Part shown: positions 7,313 to 14,786 of the stretch, one piece after another
Layout: the number at the start of each line of letters is the position of its first letter
How positions within the stretch are numbered: position 1 is the first letter of the stretch
Source: Parabacteroides sp. AD58
GTDB taxonomy: Bacteria; Bacteroidota; Bacteroidia; Bacteroidales; Tannerellaceae
Reading direction: 5' to 3'
NCBI RefSeq assembly: GCF_023744375.2
Contig: NZ_CP146284.1
Span: 682,001-746,000, forward strand
DNA: 64,000 nt
Notes under the pieces: model-generated
Databases searched by the model: none
Told to the model about the DNA's origin: nothing
The model's input: the letters and a program-made list of their open reading frames with translations, nothing else
Translations under genes and position numbers: made by a program

Positions 7313-8440
7313 TTATTTAAAGGTAAAAAGACATAAAATAGGATTGCTCTCTGCAGGAAGAGATTGACTGAGTTGTGCCAGTTCTTCAATGGTTGTTCCT
7401 TTCTCTTTCAATACATCAGGATTGATTGTTGCGACAAATGTATCGTTATAAGTGGTGATCACTTTACTCAATCCGTTTAAAGAAGTCTCTTTTATAAAGT
7501 CGTAACCCGAATAAATCATGCTGCTTTTCTGTTCTTTATCATAGAAAGCTATATAATCCTTACCGCCTCCGACCAAAAAGGTTATATATAGATAACGGTT
7601 GGTTTCTTGGCATTGGATGGCAGAAACATAATCCGAATGGCTTAATGCCGCGAAGTAATTTTCTTCGGCGTTTGCCTTCAGCCAGTTTTGATCAGGCATT
7701 TGGAAACCTTTCAGCTCAATTGCATAAGTTTCTTCGCAAGTCGTTTCGCTTATTTGATAGACCGAGTGAAGGAAAGGAAGATTCAGATATACTTGATCCT
7801 GGAATGTATAGAATACAGAACCTATTGCCAATCGGTATTGTGGATCGAAAGAACAAGGACAAACATATTGTTTCCGCTTTAAATTCTCGTCGGTAATCTG
7901 CGCATAGAACCTTTCTCTTTTAGGAGTTACATAACTACTGCCACTTGCAAGTATGATATCTCCATTAGGCAACCAGGCACAATTGGTAAAATAATCGTCT
8001 GACCGAAGTTGCCGTTTATACTTCAATGTCTTTAAACCATAATATACCAATTTAGGCGTATTCGCATCCGCCACGATTAATTCCTGCTTAATCTTGTCGA
8101 TATGCAGATTAACCGGATATTGATATTCGGAAGGACCTGAACCAACATTGCCGACTTGCGAAATAAATTCTCCGGATAACGAAAAAGCAAATACCAAATT
8201 TGATTTTCCGTCAATCAAATAAAGACGGGATGAATTGAATACTATATCCGAAACAGTAGAGACCAGACAACTGTCGTTCGTCTCTAAAGGAATAAACTGG
8301 CAGTTTATTTTCTCTGCAAGATCTGTGTATGTATCTTCGAAGAGAATTGTTTTTACATCACCATTCTTTGTTTTATTCTGAATACAGGATACTAATAATA
8401 GAAAAATGCTGAGTCCGATGAAGTAATGTGTTGTTTTCAT
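7313..8440 (-). CDS. 6-bladed beta-propeller lipoprotein (DUF5128 type), first gene of the run
   Basis: 375 residues. The signal MKTTHYFIGLSIFLLLVSC gives lipidated Cys19. Mature residues include CQFIPLETNDSCLVSTVSDI, then VFAFSLSGEFISQVGNVGSGPSEYQYP with the hallmark turn GSGPSEY, and later blades (QELIVADANTPKLVYYGLKT, YLYITFLVGGGKDYIAFYDK). It is closely similar in layout to the protein ending at 5095. This is the first gene after a good Bacteroidota-type promoter at 8484-8515, so it probably leads the transcript that includes the next propeller genes. Function unknown beyond exported propeller. Confidence 0.82.
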   Translation of the reverse strand: MKTTHYFIGLSIFLLLVSCIQNKTKNGDVKTILFEDTYTDLAEKINCQFIPLETNDSCLVSTVSDIVFNSSRLYLIDGKSNLVFAFSLSGEFISQVGNVGSGPSEYQYPVNLHIDKIKQELIVADANTPKLVYYGLKTLKYKRQLRSDDYFTNCAWLPNGDIILASGSSYVTPKRERFYAQITDENLKRKQYVCPCSFDPQYRLAIGSVFYTFQDQVYLNLPFLHSVYQISETTCEETYAIELKGFQMPDQNWLKANAEENYFAALSHSDYVSAIQCQETNRYLYITFLVGGGKDYIAFYDKEQKSSMIYSGYDFIKETSLNGLSKVITTYNDTFVATINPDVLKEKGTTIEELAQLSQSLPAESNPILCLFTFK

Positions 8441-8483
8441 TGTATTATAGTTTGATTCTGCTTAAGTTTATCTGGTTTCCTCA

Positions 8484-8515
8484 CAAATTTATAAAGGCTC
8501 AATGAAAATAACAAA
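8484..8515 (-). promoter_or_regulatory. promoter of the propeller lipoprotein run
   Basis: On the minus strand TTTG (8515-8512) is followed by a 20-base spacer and TAAATTTG (8491-8484), matching the Bacteroidota primary sigma consensus TTTG-N19-21-TAnnTTTG. The first propeller gene begins 44 bases further on, at 8440. Confidence 0.65.
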
Positions 8516-8558
8516 TGAAAGATATTATAATGTTCTCACTTATAGGTTAGAAAACAAT

Positions 8559-8604
8559 AAATCCCGAAGTATAATTCTGTTCTAAAGAAAATACCTCGGG
8601 ATTT
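8559..8604 (-). terminator. terminator of the GNAT/YhcH operon
   Basis: Inverted repeat AAATCCCGA (8559-8567) / TCGGGATTT (8596-8604), located 20 bases after the GNAT stop codon on the minus strand. The outer A/T pairs give a short U run at the end of the stem. Confidence 0.6.
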
Positions 8605-8624
8605 GGATTATGTACGTTTACGTT

Positions 8625-9224
8625 TTATCGCGGAAGAAGTGATGCGGCATTCTTCTCTAAAATGCTATCGATTAGCTGCCGGTCGATACGGCTGATAGGC
8701 GAAAAAGGTGCCGGCTCATTGGTATATGGAGCGATGTTTTTCCGAAACCAGGCAATGGTTTGCCATTTTCCACATTTATAACCCGCGTTTTGGAAAATTC
8801 CTTCGGTCGAGAACTCCATGCTATGATGCAAGTGAGCGCTTCGCTCGTTGGGTATCGTCACACAGCTGAACACATTCCGGATGCCTTGCAGACGAAGTAA
8901 GTCTATCAATGCCTGACACATGGTTTTTCCCAGTCCTTTTCCGGTAAAACCTTGGCGGATATAAATGGAAATCTCGGCATTCCACTGATAAGCGGCACGC
9001 TCCATGTGACGGTGAGCGTAGGCATAACCGATGATCTGACCGTCGGATTCACAGACGAAGTATGGATATTCGGCTGAGATGGTCCGGATCCTTTGTCTGA
9101 ATTCTTCCTCACTTGGCACATCATATTCGAACGTGATGGCGCTGTCTGTTACATACGGAGCATAGATTGCTAGAATGGGCACCACGTCTTCTTCGGTTAC
9201 TCTTCTAAAATGAACGGTACTCAT
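8625..9224 (-). CDS. GNAT family N-acetyltransferase (phosphinothricin acetyltransferase-like)
   Basis: 199 residues, a single GNAT domain over residues 3-170. VRRVTEED-type start (FRRVTEEDVVPILAIYAPYV), substrate-side ITFEYDVPSEEEF, acetyl-CoA-binding loop RQGFTGKGLGKTMCQ (about residues 93-107), and C-terminal GYKCGKWQTIAWFRK fit the Pat/Bar subfamily that acetylates small amines such as methionine sulfone or phosphinothricin. The true substrate here is unknown. The ATG overlaps the upstream stop in an ATGA, so translation is coupled to the YhcH-family gene. The C-terminal tail past residue 170 is slightly longer than usual. Cytoplasmic. Confidence 0.85.
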   Translation of the reverse strand: MSTVHFRRVTEEDVVPILAIYAPYVTDSAITFEYDVPSEEEFRQRIRTISAEYPYFVCESDGQIIGYAYAHRHMERAAYQWNAEISIYIRQGFTGKGLGKTMCQALIDLLRLQGIRNVFSCVTIPNERSAHLHHSMEFSTEGIFQNAGYKCGKWQTIAWFRKNIAPYTNEPAPFSPISRIDRQLIDSILEKNAASLLPR

Positions 9225-9667
9225 ATTTTGACTTTCAGAACGATTTTACGAATCATACCTTCACCAATACCGGGAGCATGGCCGTCTTCGGGGAAGAAGA
9301 TAACAAACTGTCCCGGATAAATGCGGCAGACAGAAGTTGGCTTGTCGATATAGAATGCAATGTCCTCTTCTTCGTTGTAGGGCGAAGCCTCTTCCAGCAA
9401 ATCGCAAGTCGGTTTCCAGCCGATCTGTTCTACGCCCAATAACGGGATTTGGATATCGATGTATTTCTTATGGATTTCAATAGAAGCGTCTTGTATGTTT
9501 TTCCCGTTAAGCGTCTGGATATTAGCATACAGGTTGTCTCCTTCAATGTCGTGACGGCCGTCTTCCATCTTCGAGAAATCTGTATTCTTTACATATTCAA
9601 ATGCTTTGGCAAATAGGGGACTGATGCCCTCAATTCGTTTGGTATCATTTAATGAAGCTTGAATCAT
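9221..9667 (-). CDS. YhcH/YjgK/YiaL family protein
   Basis: 148 residues, the usual length for this cupin-fold family. Visible family features: IEGDNLYANIQT (residues about 42-53), IEIHKKYIDIQIPLLGVEQIGW, FAIFFPEDGHAPGI-type FVIFFPEDGHAPGI with the metal-binding His, and a C-terminal IRKIVLKVKI strand. Family members are linked to sugar acid or sialic acid metabolism and biofilm phenotypes in other bacteria; the exact reaction is not firmly known. No sugar catabolic genes are adjacent. First gene of a two-gene unit with the acetyltransferase, overlapping it by four bases. Confidence 0.88.
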   Translation of the reverse strand: MIQASLNDTKRIEGISPLFAKAFEYVKNTDFSKMEDGRHDIEGDNLYANIQTLNGKNIQDASIEIHKKYIDIQIPLLGVEQIGWKPTCDLLEEASPYNEEEDIAFYIDKPTSVCRIYPGQFVIFFPEDGHAPGIGEGMIRKIVLKVKI

Positions 9668-9820
9668 AATGCAATTGTTTATGTTTAATTACTTGGCAAA
9701 AGTCGGACTTTCATTTGTTAAATACTATCGGCCAATATGTAAATGAACCTATTTTTTCCCTAAGAATGTTATTCCCCGTAATACTATTTAAACGCCGGGA
9801 AAAGATAGTATTCATGCATA

Positions 9821-9866
9821 AAAATCACCCTCTCCCGTATAGTCCTGATCTATAGAGAGAGGGTGA
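9821..9866 (-). terminator. terminator of the tldD-pmbA unit
   Basis: Perfect 10-bp stem TCACCCTCTC (9825-9834) / GAGAGGGTGA (9857-9866). On the minus strand the stem is followed by a short U run (AAAA at 9821-9824 on the plus strand). It lies 29 bases after the stop of the PmbA-family gene. Confidence 0.75.
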
Positions 9867-9894
9867 AAATATAGGCTTGTTTCAATACATCTTA

Positions 9895-11214
9895 TTATAG
9901 TCCACTGAAATCAATTCCTTCGAAATGCAGGCTTGGTATTCTCCAGCTGGAAGACTGGCGCGGATCATTTCCGACTTCGACCAGTTGATTCCATAATGTC
10001 AGCATGTTGCCGGTCACGTTCATTTCCGAAATAGGCTGAACCATTTTTCCTCCTTCAATCAGGAAGCCTTCAATACCGTAAGAGAAATCGCCAGTTGTAC
10101 TGTTGCAGTTTCCACCATTAAAGCCTGTCACCAGAATGCCTTTATTCACTCCGGCAATCAATGCTTCCAGGTCTTTATCGCCCATATCGATAGTCAAGAT
10201 AGAAGCCGAGGAAATGGTTGGAGCAATTCCCATCTTATTGGCACGATAGGTATCGATGAAATAAGTCTTCAATACACCGCCTTCAAAGATCGACATCGGC
10301 TGAGTGGCTACACCTTCGTTATCGAAATAACGGGCACCCGGTGTCTTGATCAGATGCGGTTCGTCTTTCAAGGTTACTTTATCGCCCAGAACTTTCTGAT
10401 TCAACTTGTCGATCAGGAATGAATTCTTCTGCTGGATAGAAGCACCATCAATTGCATCCATGACAGGCGAGAGCAGACGAGCCGAATTCATGTTATCGAC
10501 AATCATATCATAACGGCCGGACTTTGTCTTCTTCTGGCCCAGCTTACGCAATACTCTTTCCAGGGCTTTCGTTCCGATGCCTTCCTTAATCATCTGGTCA
10601 TAGTAAAGAGCCGAATCATACCAGTAAGATTCCGGACGGGCTTCGCCTTCTCCTTTAATACTTACGCTGCCGACCAGGCTGAAGGAAGAAGCCGATGTTT
10701 CACCTTCAAAACCGTTGCTGGTGATCATATACTTAAAATCCTTTTCATCACCATAGGAAGCTGAAGCAGAAATGACGCGTTCATCTTTTCCCATCATTTC
10801 TTCACAAGTCTTCAGGGCCAGATTCTTCTTGTCATCCGGCTGAATATTGTCGAAATTCGGATCAATTAATTGCAGATCAGGTTTTCCGCCTTTATAATAA
10901 CGGCTTTCATCCGGTAATGTCCGGTCTTTGTCTTCTGCCAGAAAGCGAGTTGCGTCAATATTGTCCTTAATAAACTTTTCCAGCTCCTGCTTGTCAAGAC
11001 GGTTGGTCGAAAAAGAACCGAAACGGCCGTCGACGAACAACTGTACCACCAGTGAGTTCTCTGAAGCCTGATGCAGCCGGTCTATTTTCATGTCTCTGAT
11101 TTCGAAAGAAGTACTTGAACCGCTGTACAAGCTTACTTTCGAGGCCTGGCAACCATTCTTCAGGGCATATTCCATGGCCCATTGTGCCAGTTTCTTATTA
11201 TCGTTTGTAATCAT
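9895..11214 (-). CDS. PmbA/TldE-family metallopeptidase subunit
   Basis: 439 residues, near the length of E. coli PmbA/TldE. N-terminal KKLAQWAMEYALKNGCQASKVSLY, middle SGRYDMIVDNMNSARLLSPVM, and C-terminal VTGFNGGNCNSTTGDFSYGIEGFLIEGG (split) are typical of the family. It lacks the HExxxH motif, as expected for TldE, which pairs with catalytic TldD to make a heterodimeric protease that trims unfolded peptides and some modified peptides in E. coli. The start at 11214 is supported by lying 28 bases after the tldD stop. No signal peptide is visible, in contrast with its TldD partner. Confidence 0.88.
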   Translation of the reverse strand: MITNDNKKLAQWAMEYALKNGCQASKVSLYSGSSTSFEIRDMKIDRLHQASENSLVVQLFVDGRFGSFSTNRLDKQELEKFIKDNIDATRFLAEDKDRTLPDESRYYKGGKPDLQLIDPNFDNIQPDDKKNLALKTCEEMMGKDERVISASASYGDEKDFKYMITSNGFEGETSASSFSLVGSVSIKGEGEARPESYWYDSALYYDQMIKEGIGTKALERVLRKLGQKKTKSGRYDMIVDNMNSARLLSPVMDAIDGASIQQKNSFLIDKLNQKVLGDKVTLKDEPHLIKTPGARYFDNEGVATQPMSIFEGGVLKTYFIDTYRANKMGIAPTISSASILTIDMGDKDLEALIAGVNKGILVTGFNGGNCNSTTGDFSYGIEGFLIEGGKMVQPISEMNVTGNMLTLWNQLVEVGNDPRQSSSWRIPSLHFEGIDFSGL

Positions 11215-11241
11215 GATGTTCTACTTTTGAGTTGTTCTACT

Positions 11242-12777
11242 TTAGTTTTCACCACCCACTGTCAGTTTGCTTACCAATGCAGAAGGCATACCACAAGTAA
11301 CCGGGCAAGACTGGCCGTCTTTACCGCAGGTCCAAGTGCCGTCATCCATCTTATAGTTGTTTCCAACCATCGTGATATCGGCCAGTGCTTTCGGACCGTT
11401 ACCAATGATGTTGATGTCTTTGATCGGCTGAGTCAGTTTCCCGTTCTCGATCAGATAGCCGTCTTTAACGAAGAAAGTAAAGTCGCCGGCACCAATCTGT
11501 ACCTGTCCGTTTGTGAAGCTGCTGGCGTAGATACCATTCTTGACTGAAGCAATGATTTCTTCTTCGGTGACATTGCCTGCTTCCATATAGGTAGCACGCA
11601 TACGAGGAATCGGAATCTGGCGGAAGTTCTCACGACGTCCATTACCAGTCGATTGGATTCCATAATGCTTGGCACTGATCCGGTCGTGCAGATAACTGGT
11701 CAGAATACCTTCGCGTACAATATAAGTCTTCTGTCCTTCTGTTCCTTCATCATCAATGTTAACGGAACCACGGTTGAAACGGATCGTTCCATCGTCGACT
11801 ACATTGATATGCTCGTCACAAACTTTCTTATTCAGCAGGTCGGAGAAGATAGAAGTCTTTTTCCGGTTGAAATCGGCTTCAAACGCATGACCGATGGCTT
11901 CGTGCAACAGAATACCCGAACCTCCGGCTCCCATGACAACCGGCATTTCTCCACCTTTAGGCTTGACAGCCTGGAACAGGATTGACGTCTTGTCTACCGA
12001 TTCTTTAGCCAGTGTATCCAAGAGTTCGTCTGTCAGGAATTCTGTTCCCATCCGGTAAGAACGGGATGCATACGAATTCTCGATCCGGCCGTTGTCTTCC
12101 ATAATACAAACAGCAGACAAAGAACACATCGGTCGATAGTCATAATACATTTGTCCTTCGCTGTTGCAGAAGAATATATGAGATGTTGAATCACTCAGGA
12201 AAGCTCTTACTTTATGGACACGTTTGTCGAGTGCAAAAATCTTGTCGTTCAGTTTTTGCAGATACGGCATTTTGTCTTTCACGGTAAAAGATTCCCAAGG
12301 GGTTTGAACATCATAATATGAACCGTTTGGCTTAACTTCTGTCAGTGCAGCAATTGTTTTATTGGCGTTGCTGTTATCGGCGATACGGGCAGCCGTACGA
12401 GCTGCCTTCAGCATTTCGTCGAGTGTAATGTTTTCCACATAAGCATATCCGGTCTGATCACCCGACAATACGCGGACACCCATACCGAAATCAATATTCG
12501 ATTGTGCATTATTCACGGCTCCGTCTTGCAATTGGATTCCGTTGTTCAATGTGTGTTCGAAAAACAAATCGGCATAATCGCCACCTTTTTCGAGAGCAGC
12601 AGCCAAAACTTTCTTTAAATCACTCTCTGTTACTTTAAAATGATTCATTCCAAAGGCGATTCCTTCAGCCTTTGCTGCTTCTGGTGATGTACAACTTGCC
12701 AGAAACGAGGGGGCAACTAATGATCCTAGCACAAGCATTCCTCCTGATTTGATAAAATCTCTACGATTAATATTCAT
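11242..12777 (-). CDS. tldD: TldD-family metallopeptidase with twin-arginine lipoprotein signal
   Basis: 511 residues. The metal-binding HEAIGH lies at His292-His296 in GSGILLHEAIGHAFEADF, the active-site signature of TldD. The C-terminal half (GNGRRENFRQIPIPRMRATYM, NGQVQIGAGDFTFFVKDGYL) is typical. The N-terminus is unusual: MNINRRDFIKSGGMLVLGSLVAPSFLASC has a twin-arginine motif, a hydrophobic stretch and a lipobox Cys29, predicting Tat export and lipidation. E. coli TldD is cytoplasmic. The partner PmbA gene follows 27 bases later and carries no signal. Likely cuts peptides or unfolded segments; the substrate here is unknown. No target RiPP gene is adjacent. Confidence 0.88.
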   Translation of the reverse strand: MNINRRDFIKSGGMLVLGSLVAPSFLASCTSPEAAKAEGIAFGMNHFKVTESDLKKVLAAALEKGGDYADLFFEHTLNNGIQLQDGAVNNAQSNIDFGMGVRVLSGDQTGYAYVENITLDEMLKAARTAARIADNSNANKTIAALTEVKPNGSYYDVQTPWESFTVKDKMPYLQKLNDKIFALDKRVHKVRAFLSDSTSHIFFCNSEGQMYYDYRPMCSLSAVCIMEDNGRIENSYASRSYRMGTEFLTDELLDTLAKESVDKTSILFQAVKPKGGEMPVVMGAGGSGILLHEAIGHAFEADFNRKKTSIFSDLLNKKVCDEHINVVDDGTIRFNRGSVNIDDEGTEGQKTYIVREGILTSYLHDRISAKHYGIQSTGNGRRENFRQIPIPRMRATYMEAGNVTEEEIIASVKNGIYASSFTNGQVQIGAGDFTFFVKDGYLIENGKLTQPIKDINIIGNGPKALADITMVGNNYKMDDGTWTCGKDGQSCPVTCGMPSALVSKLTVGGEN

Positions 12778-12989
12778 TACTGTCCATTTTTTGCGTATGC
12801 AAAGAAACGTTTTTATTGGCAGATAAGCAATTTAAAAGGGGAAAATATTAAGAAAGCCATCCGCTTGTTCCATTTTCAGGCTGTTTTTGGAGAGTGAGAC
12901 GTGGTAATATATCATAAATAAAGAGGGTGTGTCGTAATACGCGATTCACCCTCTTTTCTTTATCAACGATAAGAGCGTAGTTAACTTTT

Positions 12990-14645
12990 TCAGGCAGCGA
13001 TATTCTGAAGATAATCTCGATTATTTTGTTCCCAATAGCTTAAATGAGCGGTAATAAGGCCGTAAAGGTGTTTAATTGGCCAATTTATACCCTCTTTATT
13101 CATCTTGGTACACATCTTTTTTATATTGAAGGCGATGGCCAGGAAGGAAAAGTCCATGAGAACCTTGTCCTTTCCAAAATGACGGAAGCGCTTGTAGTTC
13201 ATGTTGAATTTTATCTGTCCAAATACAGCTTCCGGTTCTATGCACCTTTGCCCTCTGTGTTTCAGCCCTTCTTCGGAACAGAGAAGTTCCCGGGCTTTCT
13301 GTTTGTATATCCAGAGTCGGTGATTCAGTTCTATCGTCCTGTTTCCTTTAGCTTTAAAACACAGACATCTTAACGGACATCCTTCGCATCTGACAGCCCT
13401 ATACCTGGCATATTCGACTACATATCCGGATTCGGTTTTCGTATGCCTGGTGCCTGCCCTCTGCATCTTTTGTCCCATTGGACAGACACAGTAATCCTGT
13501 TCTTCATTGTAGAAAAAGTTTTCGGCTTTAAAAGGATTCGGTTTAAATCTTGGCCGCTGCTCCATGTGGAAATAATTGTATTTGACGTATGCTTCCATCC
13601 CGTTTTCCGACATAAAGTGGTAATTCTCTTCTGATCCGTAACCGGAATCAGCAACCACCGTATGAGCCAACTGGCCGTATCTGTCGGCAAAGGACTTCAG
13701 GAAGGGAATCATCGTCAAGGTGTCAGTCGGATTCGGGAAAAGAGAATAATCGATAATGAATTGATTTTCCGTAGCAATCTGAAGATTATATCCGGGTTTT
13801 GTCTGACCGTTGCGCATGGCATCCTCCTTCATTCTCATAAAGGTGGCCTCTTTGTCTGTCTTGGAATAAGAGTTGCGGTCCTGAAGATTGTCCAGATGGT
13901 TATTGTATTCCTGAAGCTTATCTCTATGTGCTTCCAGTTCTTTCAGCTGCCTGCGTTTCTTTCTCAGTGCAGATTTCTGCTCTTTCGTGGATGGTTCTGA
14001 AGCCTGTTCAAGGGCATTGCGTAATTCTCCTGCCATTTCTGTCAGCATGGAAGGGGAAAACTCAATTTCCTCGTTGTTTTCCGAAGCTTTTTCCTGAGCG
14101 ATGACGTCATCTATTTGGCTTAACAAAACACTGATTTTCTTCATCAGTCGTTCACGGTTTCGCTCAACGCTCTTCCGCCATACAAAAGTATATTTGTTGG
14201 CCTTGGACTCAATCTTTGTTCCGTCAATATATTCCACATTCAGACTGATGAAACCTTTGGATGAAAGCAGAAGTACGGTTTGGGTAAACACTTCGTTAAT
14301 TTCCTTCTTCACCCGGTTACGGAAACGGTTGATAGTAATGAAGTCCGGTTTCTCATAACCGGCTAACCATATGTAATGGATATCACGACGAAGATGCTTT
14401 TCTATTTTCCGGCAGGAGTATATATTGTTCATATAGGCATACAAGATAACCTTTAGCATCATCTTGGGATGGTAAGGACTACGGCCGTATTCTTTGTATA
14501 ACTTCCTGAAACCTTCAAGATTCAGGCTTTCAACCAAAGCGTCAACCATGCGTACAGGATCGTTTTCTGCAATATCTTCATCGATTCTTTGCGGAAAAAG
14601 TACCGTTTGGTTGGGAGTGTATGGACGAAAATGTATCTTTGTCAT
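12990..14645 (-). CDS. IS1182 family transposase
   Basis: 551 residues, uninterrupted. The N-terminal InsH-type domain (about 1-130) shows MVDALVESLNLEGFRKLYKEYGRSPYHP in part and YSCRKIEKHLRRDIHYIWL. Then the DDE domain: candidate catalytic residues are Asp141 (VEYIDGTKIES), Asp333 (VVADSGYGSEE) and Glu472 (RCIEPEAVFGQIKFNMNYKR). A coiled-coil segment at about 165-255 is Lys/Glu-rich. A Cys cluster (CPMGQKM, CEGCPLRCLC) lies at about 385-425, a zinc-finger-like insertion common in this family. Should catalyse cut or copy of the element at its terminal inverted repeats. Looks intact and potentially active. Confidence 0.92.
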   Translation of the reverse strand: MTKIHFRPYTPNQTVLFPQRIDEDIAENDPVRMVDALVESLNLEGFRKLYKEYGRSPYHPKMMLKVILYAYMNNIYSCRKIEKHLRRDIHYIWLAGYEKPDFITINRFRNRVKKEINEVFTQTVLLLSSKGFISLNVEYIDGTKIESKANKYTFVWRKSVERNRERLMKKISVLLSQIDDVIAQEKASENNEEIEFSPSMLTEMAGELRNALEQASEPSTKEQKSALRKKRRQLKELEAHRDKLQEYNNHLDNLQDRNSYSKTDKEATFMRMKEDAMRNGQTKPGYNLQIATENQFIIDYSLFPNPTDTLTMIPFLKSFADRYGQLAHTVVADSGYGSEENYHFMSENGMEAYVKYNYFHMEQRPRFKPNPFKAENFFYNEEQDYCVCPMGQKMQRAGTRHTKTESGYVVEYARYRAVRCEGCPLRCLCFKAKGNRTIELNHRLWIYKQKARELLCSEEGLKHRGQRCIEPEAVFGQIKFNMNYKRFRHFGKDKVLMDFSFLAIAFNIKKMCTKMNKEGINWPIKHLYGLITAHLSYWEQNNRDYLQNIAA

Positions 14646-14691
14646 ATGTGTAAATCTTTATGCTTAAAGATACAAAATCTTTAGGTAATAA

Positions 14692-14723
14692 CAAAGCCCC
14701 AGCTTGTGAAAGTCGGGGCTTTG
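14692..14723. terminator. hairpin inside the IS upstream of the transposase
   Basis: Perfect 9-bp stem CAAAGCCCC (14692-14700) / GGGGCTTTG (14715-14723) between the right end of the element and the transposase start. A GC-rich stem bordered by T/A runs fits an intrinsic terminator that shields the transposase gene from outside transcription, a known IS strategy. Role inferred. Confidence 0.55.
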
Positions 14724-14786
14724 TGCTAAAAAAGAAGGTGTGCTTTTTGACACACCTTCCCAATTAATTAATCAAAGATACTGTGT

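Larger units (their letters stand above)
12923..14759 (-). mobile_element. IS1182-family insertion sequence, apparently complete
   Basis: About 1.84 kb. Both ends carry the inverted terminal sequence GARGGTGTGTC: GAGGGTGTGTC at 12923-12933 and, inverted, GACACACCTTC at 14749-14759. Each end also forms a hairpin: 12922-12929 / 12947-12954 on the left, and GAAGGTGTG facing CACACCTTC at 14734-14759 on the right. One transposase gene fills the interior. I see no convincing target-site duplication; the flanks are AT-rich. It lies between tldD and a DUF3857 gene without breaking either. Exact ends need comparison with a second copy. Confidence 0.8.

Noticed and set aside
12923..14759. Composite transposon or integrated island carried by the IS
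   Set aside because: Only one copy is visible, and the flanking genes are housekeeping-like; no second copy or cargo was found.
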